Positions 14,076-24,096 are shown, counted from the stretch's first letter. The stretch: 48,681 nt of DNA from Bacteroidales bacterium (GCA_012517605.1 JAAYUS010000024.1:1-48681), one strand, 5' to 3'. Notes: generated by a model from the letters alone, not told the origin. Program-made: numbers and translations.

Positions 14076-15737
14076 TTAATCTGAAGTCATTTCAAGGGTT
14101 GCAACATAATAACCAATATCAGTTTTGACCGACGGATTCTCAACCCCAAGATCCATTGTTGCAAATCTGGCTGACGGCTTTATATCCATTTTTTGTCCGT
14201 TGACATAGATCCTGAGCGGCATATTGAATCCGGGAACACAGTTGTTCCATCTGAATGTCAGTTTGCTGCCTTTGACATAATACTCAAAAACCGGTATCCG
14301 TATATCCCTTAGATACTGGTCAAAAACAGGTTTCAGGTCAAGACCGCTCTTTTCAGTCAGATAATCCTCTATCTGTGATCCTTTTACCACCTGGTGATAA
14401 AAATCCCTGTTGAGCCCTCTCAGGATTCCCCTCCATTTTTCATCGTCATCGATAATCAGCCTGATCATATGAAGCATGTTTCCGCCCTTGTAGTACATAT
14501 CGCCAGATCCGCTGTAATTCACATCGTACTTACCTGTAACAGGCCTGTCATTTCTTATGTTGCGGCGGCTGCCAAGGACATACTGGGCCCCTGCTTCCTT
14601 ACCATAATAATACTCAACATACAGGTTCTCTGAATAATTGCCGAAACTCTCATGTATCCACATATCGGCGACATCCTCATCAGTGATGTTGTTGGCGAAC
14701 CATTCATGTGCTGACTCATGAATAATTATAAAATCAAATTTTTCACCCCATCCCGATCCGCTGAGATCTGTACCCCGATAGCCGTTTCGGTATCCGTTCC
14801 CATAGGTTACCGAACTCTGATGTTCCATACCAAGATAGGGTGCCTCAACAAGTTTATAACCGTCTTCATAGAATGGATAAGGGCCGAACCAGTACTCGAA
14901 TGCCGCCATCATCATAGGAGCCTGCCTGAACTGTATTTTTGCCTTCTCAAGGTTTTCCTTCAGTACGTAATAATCACAGCTCAGCTTTCCTTTTTCGCCG
15001 GAATAAATCTCCGAAAAATGGGCATAGTCAGCAATATTTATGTTAACACCGTAATTATTAATTGGATTGCCGACGAACCAGTTATATGTCGTGGTATTGT
15101 TTTTCTGCCTTACAACGCTTCTCAGTTTTCCGTTCGACACATCCATAAGGTTCGAAGGCACATTAACGCTGATAAGCATGCTGTCGGGCTCATCGTACAT
15201 GTGATCCTTGCATGGCCACCACAGGCTTGCCCCGGCGCCCTGGCACGAAGAAGCCACAAATGGCAGGCCTTTGCTGTCTTTTGTCCATGTTATTCCTCCT
15301 TCCCATGGAGGCCTCCTTGATGCTTTGGGTTTTCCGCCATAGCTGATAACGACAGAATTTACTGATCCTGGGATTTGCTCTTCCGTAAGTTTTATCCAAT
15401 ACACATTACCTTCTCTGGTAAAAGCAAGCTGTCTTCCGTTTTGTTCGGCTGAGGTAATTTCGAGAGGTGGCTGCAGATCGATCTGCATTATATTGCTGTT
15501 GCTCCTCACACGGTATGTTACCGTGTTCCGTCCGGATATTGTGCTGTCGGCTGGTTTTACAGCAATATCAAGGTGATAATATGTAAGATCCCACCAGGCT
15601 CTTTCAGGCGTTATTGATCCTCTCAGTGAATCCTGGCGGGTAAATTTTCTTTCTTCCGGAGCAAGGTACTGTGCGCGGGCAGGTATCAGGCACGACAAAA
15701 TAGTAATCAATACAATGGTAAGGCAGATTTTTTGCAT
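14076..15737 (-). CDS. exported M1 family metallopeptidase (aminopeptidase N-like)
   Basis: Zinc peptidase of 553 residues with leader MQKICLTIVLITILSCLIPARAQ. The N-terminal beta domain (about 45-245) precedes a thermolysin-like catalytic domain with the exopeptidase motif as GMEHQ (303-307, in place of the usual GxMEN), zinc ligands HESAH (340-344) and Glu363 in WIHESFG. It is shorter than classical aminopeptidase N because the large C-terminal helical domain is missing, leaving only a short beta tail (about 465-553). This short architecture is common among Bacteroidota M1 enzymes. Probable function: release of N-terminal amino acids from peptides in the periplasm. It diverges from the CotH gene across a 60-base AT-rich gap. 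Confidence 0.93.
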   Translation of the reverse strand: MQKICLTIVLITILSCLIPARAQYLAPEERKFTRQDSLRGSITPERAWWDLTYYHLDIAVKPADSTISGRNTVTYRVRSNSNIMQIDLQPPLEITSAEQNGRQLAFTREGNVYWIKLTEEQIPGSVNSVVISYGGKPKASRRPPWEGGITWTKDSKGLPFVASSCQGAGASLWWPCKDHMYDEPDSMLISVNVPSNLMDVSNGKLRSVVRQKNNTTTYNWFVGNPINNYGVNINIADYAHFSEIYSGEKGKLSCDYYVLKENLEKAKIQFRQAPMMMAAFEYWFGPYPFYEDGYKLVEAPYLGMEHQSSVTYGNGYRNGYRGTDLSGSGWGEKFDFIIIHESAHEWFANNITDEDVADMWIHESFGNYSENLYVEYYYGKEAGAQYVLGSRRNIRNDRPVTGKYDVNYSGSGDMYYKGGNMLHMIRLIIDDDEKWRGILRGLNRDFYHQVVKGSQIEDYLTEKSGLDLKPVFDQYLRDIRIPVFEYYVKGSKLTFRWNNCVPGFNMPLRIYVNGQKMDIKPSARFATMDLGVENPSVKTDIGYYVATLEMTSD

Positions 15738-15797
15738 AGTTCAATTAAAAAAATTTAAATGGTAAAAGTAAAAAGATAAAATTATTAATATTGCCTT

Positions 15798-17414
15798 ATG
15801 AGAAAAGAACTTATTTTAATACTGTGCCTGATTCTGCAGGAACTTGCAGTAACAAAGCTGTCAGGTCAGCTTTCGTCAAATCTTCCGATTGTTGTTATTA
15901 CCACTCCCGGCGGCGCAGAAATTCCTGATGAACCCAAGATAATCGCTGATATGAAGATTATCAGTAATGGCACCAACATGAGAAACAGTGAAGGAGATCC
16001 GGGGAATGTATATTCAGGAATCATCGCGATAGAGACCAAGGGCCAGTATTCCGGCATTCTTCCCCAGAAACCATTTCTTCTTGAGACGCGCGATGCCAGC
16101 GGTAATAACCTTAATGTACCGATACTGGGAATGCCTGAGGAAAATGACTGGGTACTTACTGCTAACTACAATGATAAGGCTTTCCTCAGAAATTTCCTTT
16201 CTTTTGAGATTTTCAGAAAAATGGGGCATTATGCACCACGTACAGTTTATTGTGAGGTGGTTGTCAACGGTGAATATCTTGGCATCTACCTTATGGGAGA
16301 AAAGATAAAGCAGGACAAGAACCGGGTGGACATCTCAAAACTGAAGCCCGATGAGAGCGTTGGGGATGATCTTTCGGGGGGCTATATTTTTGCAAATGAT
16401 TATTATGACAACACAAACAGCTGGAAAAGCAATTTTTCTCCAGTAAACAAGCCGGGCGCCGAGGTTTATTTTGTCTACATTGATCCTAAACCAACCGAAC
16501 TGACTCAAATTCAAAAGACATATCTTAAAAACTTCGTTGATTCATTCGAACAGACTCTTTACAGCTCTTCCTTTACAAATCCGGCATCTGGTTACAGGGC
16601 ATATCTTGATGTAAATTCCTTTATAGATTATTTTATCCTGCAGGAATTATCAAGGAACGTAGACGGTTATAAGAAAAGCCGTTATTATTACAAGGACAAG
16701 GACAGCAAGGGAGGAAAGATCAACTCAGGCCCGCCATGGGATTTTGACTGGGCTTACAAGGATGTACTTGAAGGCTGTATTCATACCGACCCGACTGACG
16801 GCTCGGGATGGGCCTACAGGATAAATGAATGCGATGTATCCCCAGTTCCGCCTTCATGGGAAGTCAGGCTTCTTGAGGATGAGAATTATGCAAACAGGAT
16901 CCATGAAAGGTATTTTCAACTCAGGAAAACATATCTCAGTGAAACATATCTGCATCATGTAATCGATTCCGTCGCTTACCTTCTCGATGAAGCCCAGCAG
17001 AGGCATTATGATAAATGGCCTATACTCGGCATCAATGTCGGCACTGCAGAATCCGGCGAACAACCTCTGACATACGCGGGTGAAATTGAGAAGTTCAAGA
17101 ACTGGATCCACAGACGACTCACCTGGCTCGACGAGAATATGGTGGGCCAGGCCACCACTTCGGGTGGGGAAATAAAGCCCGTAATATTCAGAATTTTCCC
17201 GAATCCGGCCTCTGAATCACTTTATGTTGAGTCCGAAGAAACAATATCACGTGTTAACATCTTCAGCCTGACAGGCAATCTGATACATTCAATATCTGAT
17301 ACGGGCGATTACAGGGTCACAGTTGACGTTTCCAATATGCCATCCGGATTATATATTATTTCAGTAACATCATCATCGGGAAATATATTCAGCAGCAAAT
17401 TCCTGAAAAAATAG
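15798..17414 (+). CDS. CotH-domain protein with T9SS C-terminal sorting tail
   Basis: A 538-residue exported protein: leader (about 1-24), CotH kinase-like domain (about 85-400) and T9SS type A sorting domain (about 466-538, starting RIFPNPASESLYV and ending SSKFLKK). CotH-type proteins resemble protein kinases; Bacillus CotH phosphorylates spore coat proteins. Family-type residues seen here include Glu168 and Lys169 in GEKIK, Asn287/Asp289 in RNVDGY, and Asp315/Asp317 in PPWDFDWAY. The sorting tail predicts export across the outer membrane and cell-surface attachment. It is first in a plus-strand series, 41 bases before the second GH2 gene. Substrate is unknown. Confidence 0.92.
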   Translation: MRKELILILCLILQELAVTKLSGQLSSNLPIVVITTPGGAEIPDEPKIIADMKIISNGTNMRNSEGDPGNVYSGIIAIETKGQYSGILPQKPFLLETRDASGNNLNVPILGMPEENDWVLTANYNDKAFLRNFLSFEIFRKMGHYAPRTVYCEVVVNGEYLGIYLMGEKIKQDKNRVDISKLKPDESVGDDLSGGYIFANDYYDNTNSWKSNFSPVNKPGAEVYFVYIDPKPTELTQIQKTYLKNFVDSFEQTLYSSSFTNPASGYRAYLDVNSFIDYFILQELSRNVDGYKKSRYYYKDKDSKGGKINSGPPWDFDWAYKDVLEGCIHTDPTDGSGWAYRINECDVSPVPPSWEVRLLEDENYANRIHERYFQLRKTYLSETYLHHVIDSVAYLLDEAQQRHYDKWPILGINVGTAESGEQPLTYAGEIEKFKNWIHRRLTWLDENMVGQATTSGGEIKPVIFRIFPNPASESLYVESEETISRVNIFSLTGNLIHSISDTGDYRVTVDVSNMPSGLYIISVTSSSGNIFSSKFLKK

Positions 17415-17455
17415 TTTTATATTTATATCTTATCTGTAACTAAAAACTATTTGTC

Positions 17456-20002
17456 ATGAAACGATCAGCATCGCTGCCGGTAGTGTTTGTATTTCTTTTG
17501 ATCCTGATCCCGTCGATTTTATCTGCCCAGGATTCACCAAGTTCACGTGAATCGTTCAATGCGGGATGGAAGTTCATCAGATTCTTCAATGCATCAACTG
17601 ATGCTGCAACTTTTGATAAAGAACCGGCTGGACTACAGATGCCGGAGGTAAGCGATCAAAGCTGGCGAACTCTCGACCTGCCCCACGACTGGGCTATTGA
17701 GGGACCTTTCAGCGATACCCTTGAAAACAATACCGGTCTCCTGCCATGGAAAGGAATAGGATGGTACAGAAAACATTTCAGGCTGGATGAAAATGACAAA
17801 GGGAAAAGGATATATGTCGATTTTGACGGTGCCATGGCATATTCAGAAGTATGGCTTAACGGAAAATTTGTTGGAGGATGGCCGTACGGATATACTTCCT
17901 TCAGGCTTGACCTTACACCTTATGCTGAATTCGGGAAGGAAAATATTATTGCAGTAAGGCTTGATACGAAGAAATGGGACTCGCGATGGTATCCCGGCGC
18001 AGGGATTTACCGTAACGTATGGCTTGTCAAAACATCTCAGGTCCATATATCATACAACGGAGTCTTCTGCACGACACCTGAGATAAAGAAAGAAAGCGCA
18101 ATAGTTAGCGTCGCTGCAGAAGTGGAAAGCCATAAGACCCTTCCTGTTGATGTGACAATCAAAGCTTCTGTCTTCAAGATTGACAGAAACGGGAAATCTT
18201 CACAGATTCCTGCTGCTGAATCAATTGCCGCTACAGCCGGTCTTCAGGCCTCCTCCTCTCATATCTTCAGGCTTGACATTCCTGTTAAGGAACCAGCACT
18301 GTGGAATCTTGATGATCCGCAGCTTTACAAAGCAGTTGTAACAGTTGCCATTGGCAATGAGGTGACGGATGTTTATGAAACCAACTTCGGATTCAGGACA
18401 CTTGATTTTACTGCACGTGACGGATTTTTCCTTAACGGGAAAAAGGTCCCTGTTCAGGGGGTTTGCAACCATCACGATCTCGGAGCTCTTGGCGCTGCCT
18501 TTAATACAAGGGCTGCAGAACGCCAGCTGGAGATATTGAAAGAAATGGGATGCAATGCCATAAGGACAAGCCATAATCCTCCTGCCCCTGAACTCCTGGA
18601 TCTGTGCGACAGGATGGGCTTCCTTGTCGAGGATGAAGCTTTTGATGCATGGAAGACACCAAAGAAAAGGAATGATTACAATAAGCTTTTCTATGCATGG
18701 CACGAGGAGGACCTCAGGGCCATGGTCCGGCGCGACCGCAACCATCCTTCGGTATTTATATGGAGCACGGGGAATGAAGTCAACGATCAGAATAACCCGG
18801 CTCTCTCGGAAAGCCTGAGAGAGATTATCAAATCGGAAGACTATACCCGGCCGGTTACCGCAGGATGCAACTGGGATGAATCGGGGACCAATGGCTTCCA
18901 GCGCACAGTTGACGTTTTCGGCATCAATTACAGGCTGTACAGGTATGACGCCTTTTTTGCGCTTAAAGACAATGAAAACAAACCATTTCATTCCAGTGAG
19001 TCTGCATCCACTGTAAGTTCGCGGGGAGAATATTTCTTCCCTGTGGTTGAAGGTGATCTTAATAACAATCTGCCCGGCCACGGGATATTCCAGGTGTCAT
19101 CGTATGACCTGGCCTATCCGGCATGGGCATCAACTCCCGACCAGCAATGGGAGATGCAGGATAAATACCCGGGTGTATTTGGTGAATTTGTATGGACAGG
19201 ATTTGATTATATCGGTGAACCAACTCCGTACGGAGGCGACCTTACTGGTCTGAGACCAGGTACAAGGCGGTATGACCAGGCAAAGGCTCTGCTTGATAAG
19301 CAAAATGTTACCGAAGTGCCTTCAAGAAGCAGTTATTTCGGAATTCTCGATCTTGCAGGCTTTAAGAAAGACCGTTTTTACCTCTATCAGTCTAAATGGA
19401 GGCCTGAACTGCCGATGGCACACATCCTTCCACACTGGAACTGGCCTGAAAGAAAAGGACAGGTAACCCCTGTTCATGTGTATACTTCAGGCGATGAGGC
19501 TGAACTGTTCCTAAACGGGAAATCGCTCGGGAAAAAGAAAAAAGGACAGTATGAATACAGGCTCAGATGGGATGATGTGATATACCAGCCTGGTGAACTG
19601 AAGGTGGTTGCCTATAAAAACGGTACTAAATGGGCAGAAGACAAGGTTGTTACCACAGGCAGACCTTTTCAGCTTGGCATCTCCTCCGACAGGCAGTCAG
19701 TGATTGCTGATGGCAGCGACCTTGTTTACATAACCGTTCAGATTGAGGATAAGAATAAATTTGTTGTGCCCCGCAGCAGTAATCTGGTGAATTTCAGCGT
19801 TACAGGCCCGGGGAAGATAGTGGCAGTCGATAATGGTGATGCCACCAGCCATGATCAATTCCAGGCATCATACAGGAAAGCTTACAACGGGATGTGCCTT
19901 GTGATTGTAAAAGCTGAAAAAGGTGCTTCCGGTTCGTTCACGGTGAAAGCTTCTTCAAAGGGACTGAAAGAAGCCTCAGTTACAGTTAAGTTAGCTGAAT
20001 AG
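17456..20002 (+). CDS. GH2 glycosidase with DUF4982-type C-terminal domains
   Basis: Exported GH2 enzyme of 848 residues of the Bacteroidota beta-galactosidase/beta-glucuronidase type. Leader ends near SAQ at 25. Domains: sugar-binding sandwich (about 33-195), Ig-like (about 200-315), TIM barrel (about 318-640), DUF4982-like (about 670-730) and an invasin/Big-like C-terminal domain (about 740-848). Acid/base is Glu441 in WSTGNEV; nucleophile is Glu515 in HSSESAS; the loop RTSHNPP (370-376) is conserved. It is only about 20 percent alike by eye to the other GH2 protein in this window and lacks the LamG insertion, so the two are separate subfamilies. The YdeI-like gene starts five bases after its TAG stop. 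Confidence 0.94.
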   Translation: MKRSASLPVVFVFLLILIPSILSAQDSPSSRESFNAGWKFIRFFNASTDAATFDKEPAGLQMPEVSDQSWRTLDLPHDWAIEGPFSDTLENNTGLLPWKGIGWYRKHFRLDENDKGKRIYVDFDGAMAYSEVWLNGKFVGGWPYGYTSFRLDLTPYAEFGKENIIAVRLDTKKWDSRWYPGAGIYRNVWLVKTSQVHISYNGVFCTTPEIKKESAIVSVAAEVESHKTLPVDVTIKASVFKIDRNGKSSQIPAAESIAATAGLQASSSHIFRLDIPVKEPALWNLDDPQLYKAVVTVAIGNEVTDVYETNFGFRTLDFTARDGFFLNGKKVPVQGVCNHHDLGALGAAFNTRAAERQLEILKEMGCNAIRTSHNPPAPELLDLCDRMGFLVEDEAFDAWKTPKKRNDYNKLFYAWHEEDLRAMVRRDRNHPSVFIWSTGNEVNDQNNPALSESLREIIKSEDYTRPVTAGCNWDESGTNGFQRTVDVFGINYRLYRYDAFFALKDNENKPFHSSESASTVSSRGEYFFPVVEGDLNNNLPGHGIFQVSSYDLAYPAWASTPDQQWEMQDKYPGVFGEFVWTGFDYIGEPTPYGGDLTGLRPGTRRYDQAKALLDKQNVTEVPSRSSYFGILDLAGFKKDRFYLYQSKWRPELPMAHILPHWNWPERKGQVTPVHVYTSGDEAELFLNGKSLGKKKKGQYEYRLRWDDVIYQPGELKVVAYKNGTKWAEDKVVTTGRPFQLGISSDRQSVIADGSDLVYITVQIEDKNKFVVPRSSNLVNFSVTGPGKIVAVDNGDATSHDQFQASYRKAYNGMCLVIVKAEKGASGSFTVKASSKGLKEASVTVKLAE

Positions 20003-20007
20003 TATTT

Positions 20008-20571
20008 ATGGAAATCCATTTCAGGAACAGGAATGATCTGAGAAAATGGTTCAAAAAGTATGGAGATACTGAAAAAGAACTATGGATAAGATTTTACAAG
20101 AAGCATACAGGGATTGAATGCGTTCCATATGGTGAGGCAGTTGAGGAGTCGCTGTGTTTCGGATGGATCGATGGTAAGATTAAAAGGATAAATGACGAGT
20201 ATTATATCCAGAGATATACCCCGCGTAACCCGAAAAGCGGATGGTCACGTTCCAACATTGCCCGGATGGAGAAAATGATAAGCCAGGGCAAGGCTGAAAA
20301 ACCTGGTCTGGATGCATATCAGGTTCTTTTGAAAAAGCCTGAACTAGCCTACAATAACAGGTCGTCGGGTGATCTGGTTATTCCGGAAGATCTTCTGGAA
20401 CGACTCAGCCGTGATGAAACAGCTTTGGCGAATTTCAACAATTTCCCTCCTTCTGCGCGCAGGCTTTATATTGACTGGCTTAACAGTGCAAAAAAGGTGG
20501 AGACACGTCCTGGACGAATTGCCAAAATCGTTGAATTTGCAAAGCTCAATAGAAAACCGGGAATGATGTAA
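20008..20571 (+). CDS. YdeI/OmpD-associated family protein
   Basis: A 187-residue cytoplasmic protein of the YdeI family sometimes named bacteriocin-protection protein. Typical segments are the N-terminal EIHFRNRNDLRKWF, the ELWIRFYKKHTG strand, the EAVEESLCFGWIDG motif (about 45-58) and the YIQRYTPRNPKSGWS segment (about 70-84). The C-terminal SARRLYIDWLNSAKKVETRPGR segment is the usual YdeI end. Function is not established for the family. It is almost joined to the GH2 gene (5-base gap), so it is probably co-transcribed with it; a functional link is not evident. No signal peptide. Confidence 0.85.
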   Translation: MEIHFRNRNDLRKWFKKYGDTEKELWIRFYKKHTGIECVPYGEAVEESLCFGWIDGKIKRINDEYYIQRYTPRNPKSGWSRSNIARMEKMISQGKAEKPGLDAYQVLLKKPELAYNNRSSGDLVIPEDLLERLSRDETALANFNNFPPSARRLYIDWLNSAKKVETRPGRIAKIVEFAKLNRKPGMM

Positions 20572-20694
20572 ATAAAAAATGTTTTCCTGCAACCTTTTGC
20601 TGAAAGAATCGTCTTTTCTTCATAATTATTGAACGAACATCCTTTGCCTGTCATTATCTGATATTAAATAAAATCACAACCAAACTTTTAAAAA

Positions 20695-22227
20695 ATGAAT
20701 CTTAAACGCCGGGAGTTTATCAAAATCAGCGGTATCACTGCAGCAGGATCATTGATCGTTCCTGCTGTATTTCAATCGTGCAAGCCACAGGTGCGACTCA
20801 CAAATGATGCGGAAAGCTATCTTTCACATTTTGAGGTCACCAGTCAGCAGCTTGAGAAAGTGATATCGGCAGCAATGGAAAAGGGCGCCGACTATGCCGA
20901 CCTTTTCTTTGAACACAGCCTCGAGAACTACAGTTCTCTTGAGGACAATAAGGTTAACAGCGCTTTTTCAAATGTAGGGTATGGTGTCGGCATCCGCGTT
21001 CTGAAAGGAGATCAGACAGGATATGCCTATTCGGAAACTATCACCCAGGAAGCCATGCTTAAAGCTGCAAGGACAGCAGCCAATATAGCAAACAGCCAGT
21101 CGTCAGGGTTTTCTCCTGTTAATATTACTGAATTTGCAAAGCCTGATTATTACCCTGTCGTTTCTTCATGGGAAGAAACCTCGGTGAAAGATAAAATACC
21201 GTATATCCAGAGGCTCAACGACAACATTTTCGCCGCCGATAAAAAAGTGACAAGGGTCAACGCCGTTCTGGGCGACACAACGTCTTACATCCTTTTTTAC
21301 AACTCTGAAGGACTGCTGGCATGGGATTACCGTCCGATGGTATTATTCGGAGGTGTTTGTATAATGGAACAAAACGGGAGAATTGAAAATTATTTTGCAG
21401 GCCAGTCATTCAGGATGGGATCAGAATTCCTTACAAACCAGATTGTTGATGAAATAGCCAGGGAAGCTGTTGAGAAAACTTCGATGTTGTTTGAGGCAGG
21501 TATGCCAAAAGCCGGTGAAATGGAAGTGGTAATGGGTGCCGGCGATTCGGGGATACTTCTCCATGAGGCTATAGTCCATGCATTTGAAGCTGACTTCAAC
21601 AGGAAGAACCTCTCGATATTTGCAGATAAGATGGGGAAAAAAGTCGCTGAGGATTTTGTAAATATTGTTGATGACGGAACACTAAAAGGGAAACGGGGTG
21701 CAATTAATTTCGATGATGAAGGAAATGCTTCAGAAAAGACAAGGATTGTCAGTAATGGCATTCTTTCAAGCTATCTTCACGACAGGATAAGCGCAAAATA
21801 TTATAATGTAAAACCGACCGGAAACGGCAGGAGACAGGATTTCAGGAATATTCCGATCCCCAGGATGAGATGTACCTATATGGAAAACGGACCTCACAAA
21901 AAGGAGGAGATCATTGCAAGTGTGAAGAATGGTGTATATGTCGACAATTTCAGCAATGGCGAGGTGAATATCGGCCAGGGTGATTTTACGTTTTTCGTAA
22001 AATTCGGATATCTCATTGAAAATGGCAAGCTTACCCGGCCAATAAAGGATTTCAACATAATCGGAAACGGTCCTCAGGCGCTTGCTGATATGGTTATGGT
22101 AGCAGATGACCTTTCTATAACTAACGGAATGTGGACATGCGGAAAGAACGGTCAGGGAGCCCCCAACTCCATGGGTATCCCTACAGTCAAAATCAAAAAG
22201 CTTACAGTAGGGGGAACAAATGCATAA
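20695..22227 (+). CDS. tldD: TldD-type metalloprotease with twin-arginine leader
   Basis: Catalytic subunit of the TldD/TldE protease pair, a zinc enzyme that degrades unfolded peptides and processes modified peptides such as microcins. It is 510 residues long, with the TldD zinc motif HEAIVH (290-295) followed by Glu298. The N-terminus is unusual: KRREFIKISG (4-13), a hydrophobic stretch, then Cys29 in VFQSCKP. That is a Tat-type leader, possibly also lipidated at Cys29. E. coli TldD is cytoplasmic. TldE follows after 19 bases, so the pair is likely an operon. A leader is common on Bacteroidota TldD proteins but leaves the partner localisation unexplained. Confidence 0.93.
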   Translation: MNLKRREFIKISGITAAGSLIVPAVFQSCKPQVRLTNDAESYLSHFEVTSQQLEKVISAAMEKGADYADLFFEHSLENYSSLEDNKVNSAFSNVGYGVGIRVLKGDQTGYAYSETITQEAMLKAARTAANIANSQSSGFSPVNITEFAKPDYYPVVSSWEETSVKDKIPYIQRLNDNIFAADKKVTRVNAVLGDTTSYILFYNSEGLLAWDYRPMVLFGGVCIMEQNGRIENYFAGQSFRMGSEFLTNQIVDEIAREAVEKTSMLFEAGMPKAGEMEVVMGAGDSGILLHEAIVHAFEADFNRKNLSIFADKMGKKVAEDFVNIVDDGTLKGKRGAINFDDEGNASEKTRIVSNGILSSYLHDRISAKYYNVKPTGNGRRQDFRNIPIPRMRCTYMENGPHKKEEIIASVKNGVYVDNFSNGEVNIGQGDFTFFVKFGYLIENGKLTRPIKDFNIIGNGPQALADMVMVADDLSITNGMWTCGKNGQGAPNSMGIPTVKIKKLTVGGTNA

Positions 22228-22246
22228 TCACTGAAACTTAAATGAA

Positions 22247-23563
22247 ATGAATATATCAGAAAAATACAGCCTGGCTGAGATGGCGGTAGACCACGCTCTC
22301 AAATGCGGAGCTGAACAGGCATCAGCCAATATTTATGAAAACCGGAGCAATAACATTGAGATAAGGGATCAGAAAATCGACAGCCTCAAGGAATCAAACC
22401 GGTCGGGACTTTCAATTAACCTTTATGTTAATAAGAAATACTCTTCCCATTCCACCAACAGGCTTAAAAAGGAGGATCTTCTCAAATTCATAGAGGAAGC
22501 GGTGAATGCCACCAGGTTCCTCGCCGAAGATGAATTCCGTTCATTGCCCGATCCGGAACTTTATTACAAGGGCGGTGGTCCCGACCTTGGGACATTTGAT
22601 CCAAAGCTCGATGCTGTTGATGCAAAGACAAAAATCGACCTTGCTATGGATGTATTGAATGAAGCCTACGGTAAAGACGAAAGGATAATTTCAGTCAGCT
22701 CCTACTATTCCGACAGTATTTCAAGTTCGGTACTCGTTACAAGCAACGGTTTCAGGGGCGATTCGGCCGGAACCGGAGTTTCACTCACGGCCTCAGTTTC
22801 AATGAAGGGTGAAACAGGGCGGCCTAATGATTACTGGAATGAAAATTCTTTGTTTTTCGACAAGCTTGTAAAAAAAGATCTGGGTGCCAAAGCACTGGAA
22901 AGAACAAAAAATAAAATGAATCCGAAAAAGCTTGTCTCGGGAAAATATCCGGTTATAATCGAGAACCGGGTTTCAGCCAATCTCCTGTATCCTGTTTATC
23001 AAGCCCTTACCGGTTCAAGCATATACCAGAAGCAATCGTTCCTTATTGGCAAGATAAACCAGAAGATCGCATCACAGCTTTTTTCAGCCATAGATGATCC
23101 GCTTATACCTTCAGGACCGGGTTCGCGGTATTTTGATGACGAAGGGATCGCCGCTGTAAAACGTCCGATAATCGAGAACGGCATTCTCAAAAGCTATTAT
23201 ATCGATAATTATTACGGAAAGAAACTCGGGATGAAACCCAATTCGGGGAGCAGTTCAAATGTCATCTGCAGCACAGGCAATAAAAACCTGAAAGAGTTAA
23301 TAGGTTCAGTTAAAAAAGGCATTTTAATTACAGGTTTCATCGGAGGAAACTGCAACGGATCGACAGGAGATTTCTCTTACGGCATTGAAGGATTTTATAT
23401 CGAAAACGGCGGGTTAATTCATCCTGTAAATGAAATGAACATTACAGGCAACATGAACAGCTTCTGGTTTAATCTTGCTGATCTCGGTAATGATTTCAGG
23501 GAAAGTGATTCCCTGAGGATACCGTCGCTTCTGTTTGATAATATTGATCTCAGCGGAATATAA
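22247..23563 (+). CDS. pmbA: TldE/PmbA-family partner of TldD
   Basis: Non-catalytic partner of TldD, 438 residues, with the shared fold but no HExxxH motif. Recognisable segments are the N-terminal SLAEMAVDHALKCGAEQASA helix, an FDDEGIA-like loop (about 303) and the glycine-rich GGNCNGSTGDFSYGIEGFYIENG end (about 365-387). In the enterobacterial complex the two subunits form a heterodimer and TldE shapes the substrate channel. No signal peptide is visible, in contrast to its partner. Starts at the ATG at 22247; the overlapping ATG at 22242 is followed by a stop. Confidence 0.92.
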   Translation: MNISEKYSLAEMAVDHALKCGAEQASANIYENRSNNIEIRDQKIDSLKESNRSGLSINLYVNKKYSSHSTNRLKKEDLLKFIEEAVNATRFLAEDEFRSLPDPELYYKGGGPDLGTFDPKLDAVDAKTKIDLAMDVLNEAYGKDERIISVSSYYSDSISSSVLVTSNGFRGDSAGTGVSLTASVSMKGETGRPNDYWNENSLFFDKLVKKDLGAKALERTKNKMNPKKLVSGKYPVIIENRVSANLLYPVYQALTGSSIYQKQSFLIGKINQKIASQLFSAIDDPLIPSGPGSRYFDDEGIAAVKRPIIENGILKSYYIDNYYGKKLGMKPNSGSSSNVICSTGNKNLKELIGSVKKGILITGFIGGNCNGSTGDFSYGIEGFYIENGGLIHPVNEMNITGNMNSFWFNLADLGNDFRESDSLRIPSLLFDNIDLSGI

Positions 23564-23599
23564 CAGTAAACAATAGTTTAACCATTAATTAAAATTCTT

Positions 23600-24082
23600 A
23601 TGAAAAAGATTCTGCTCATCGGACTCGCAATGTTAATGTCGATTGGGATTTCGTACAGGGCATCAGCCCAGAAACCTGATTTCAACGGCAAATGGAAGCT
23701 TGATGCCACAAAATCAACCCTTCCCGAATACACACCTGTTCTTACCCGTATCAATGTCGTTGTTAAGGGCGACAGCCTTCTGACGCAACGTTTTTATGAT
23801 ACAGGTGACGGACAGGAATACCCTTTTACTGAAAATGTGACTCTTGACGGGAAGGAGTACAGCATCACGATCTATGATATGCCGCGCAAAACCAAAGCTT
23901 CAGCCTCATCTGAAGATGGTTCTTTTTATGTAGAATCAACAACGACTACAGGCAGCGGGGACTTCGTTTCAAAGGAAACCTGGAAAACCGATCCTTCAAA
24001 TAAAATCCTGACCATCAGCTTTAAGAATGTCATGGAAGGAAACGAGGGAACAGGGTCATTCATTCTGAATAAAGTTGAATAA
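23600..24082 (+). CDS. small secreted beta-rich protein, lipocalin-like family
   Basis: A 160-residue protein with leader MKKILLIGLAMLMSIGIS ending near SAQ. The mature part starts PDFNGKWKLDATKS, a lipocalin-like opening, and then has a run of short beta strands. A close relative is encoded in this window at 35025 (PNFSGKWVFNESKS). Function is unknown; small secreted proteins of this type are often annotated only as hypothetical. It follows TldE after 36 bases and is the last gene before a terminator hairpin, so it probably belongs to the TldDE transcript. Confidence 0.8.
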   Translation: MKKILLIGLAMLMSIGISYRASAQKPDFNGKWKLDATKSTLPEYTPVLTRINVVVKGDSLLTQRFYDTGDGQEYPFTENVTLDGKEYSITIYDMPRKTKASASSEDGSFYVESTTTTGSGDFVSKETWKTDPSNKILTISFKNVMEGNEGTGSFILNKVE

Positions 24083-24096
24083 ATGAATTCCGGACA

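Noticed and set aside
14718-15320. Antisense open frame inside the M1 peptidase gene
   Set aside because: Shadow of the coding frame with intact zinc motifs on the other strand.
18221-19081. Long antisense open frame inside the second GH2 gene
   Set aside because: It is a shadow of a clearly coding GH2 frame and has no recognisable domain.
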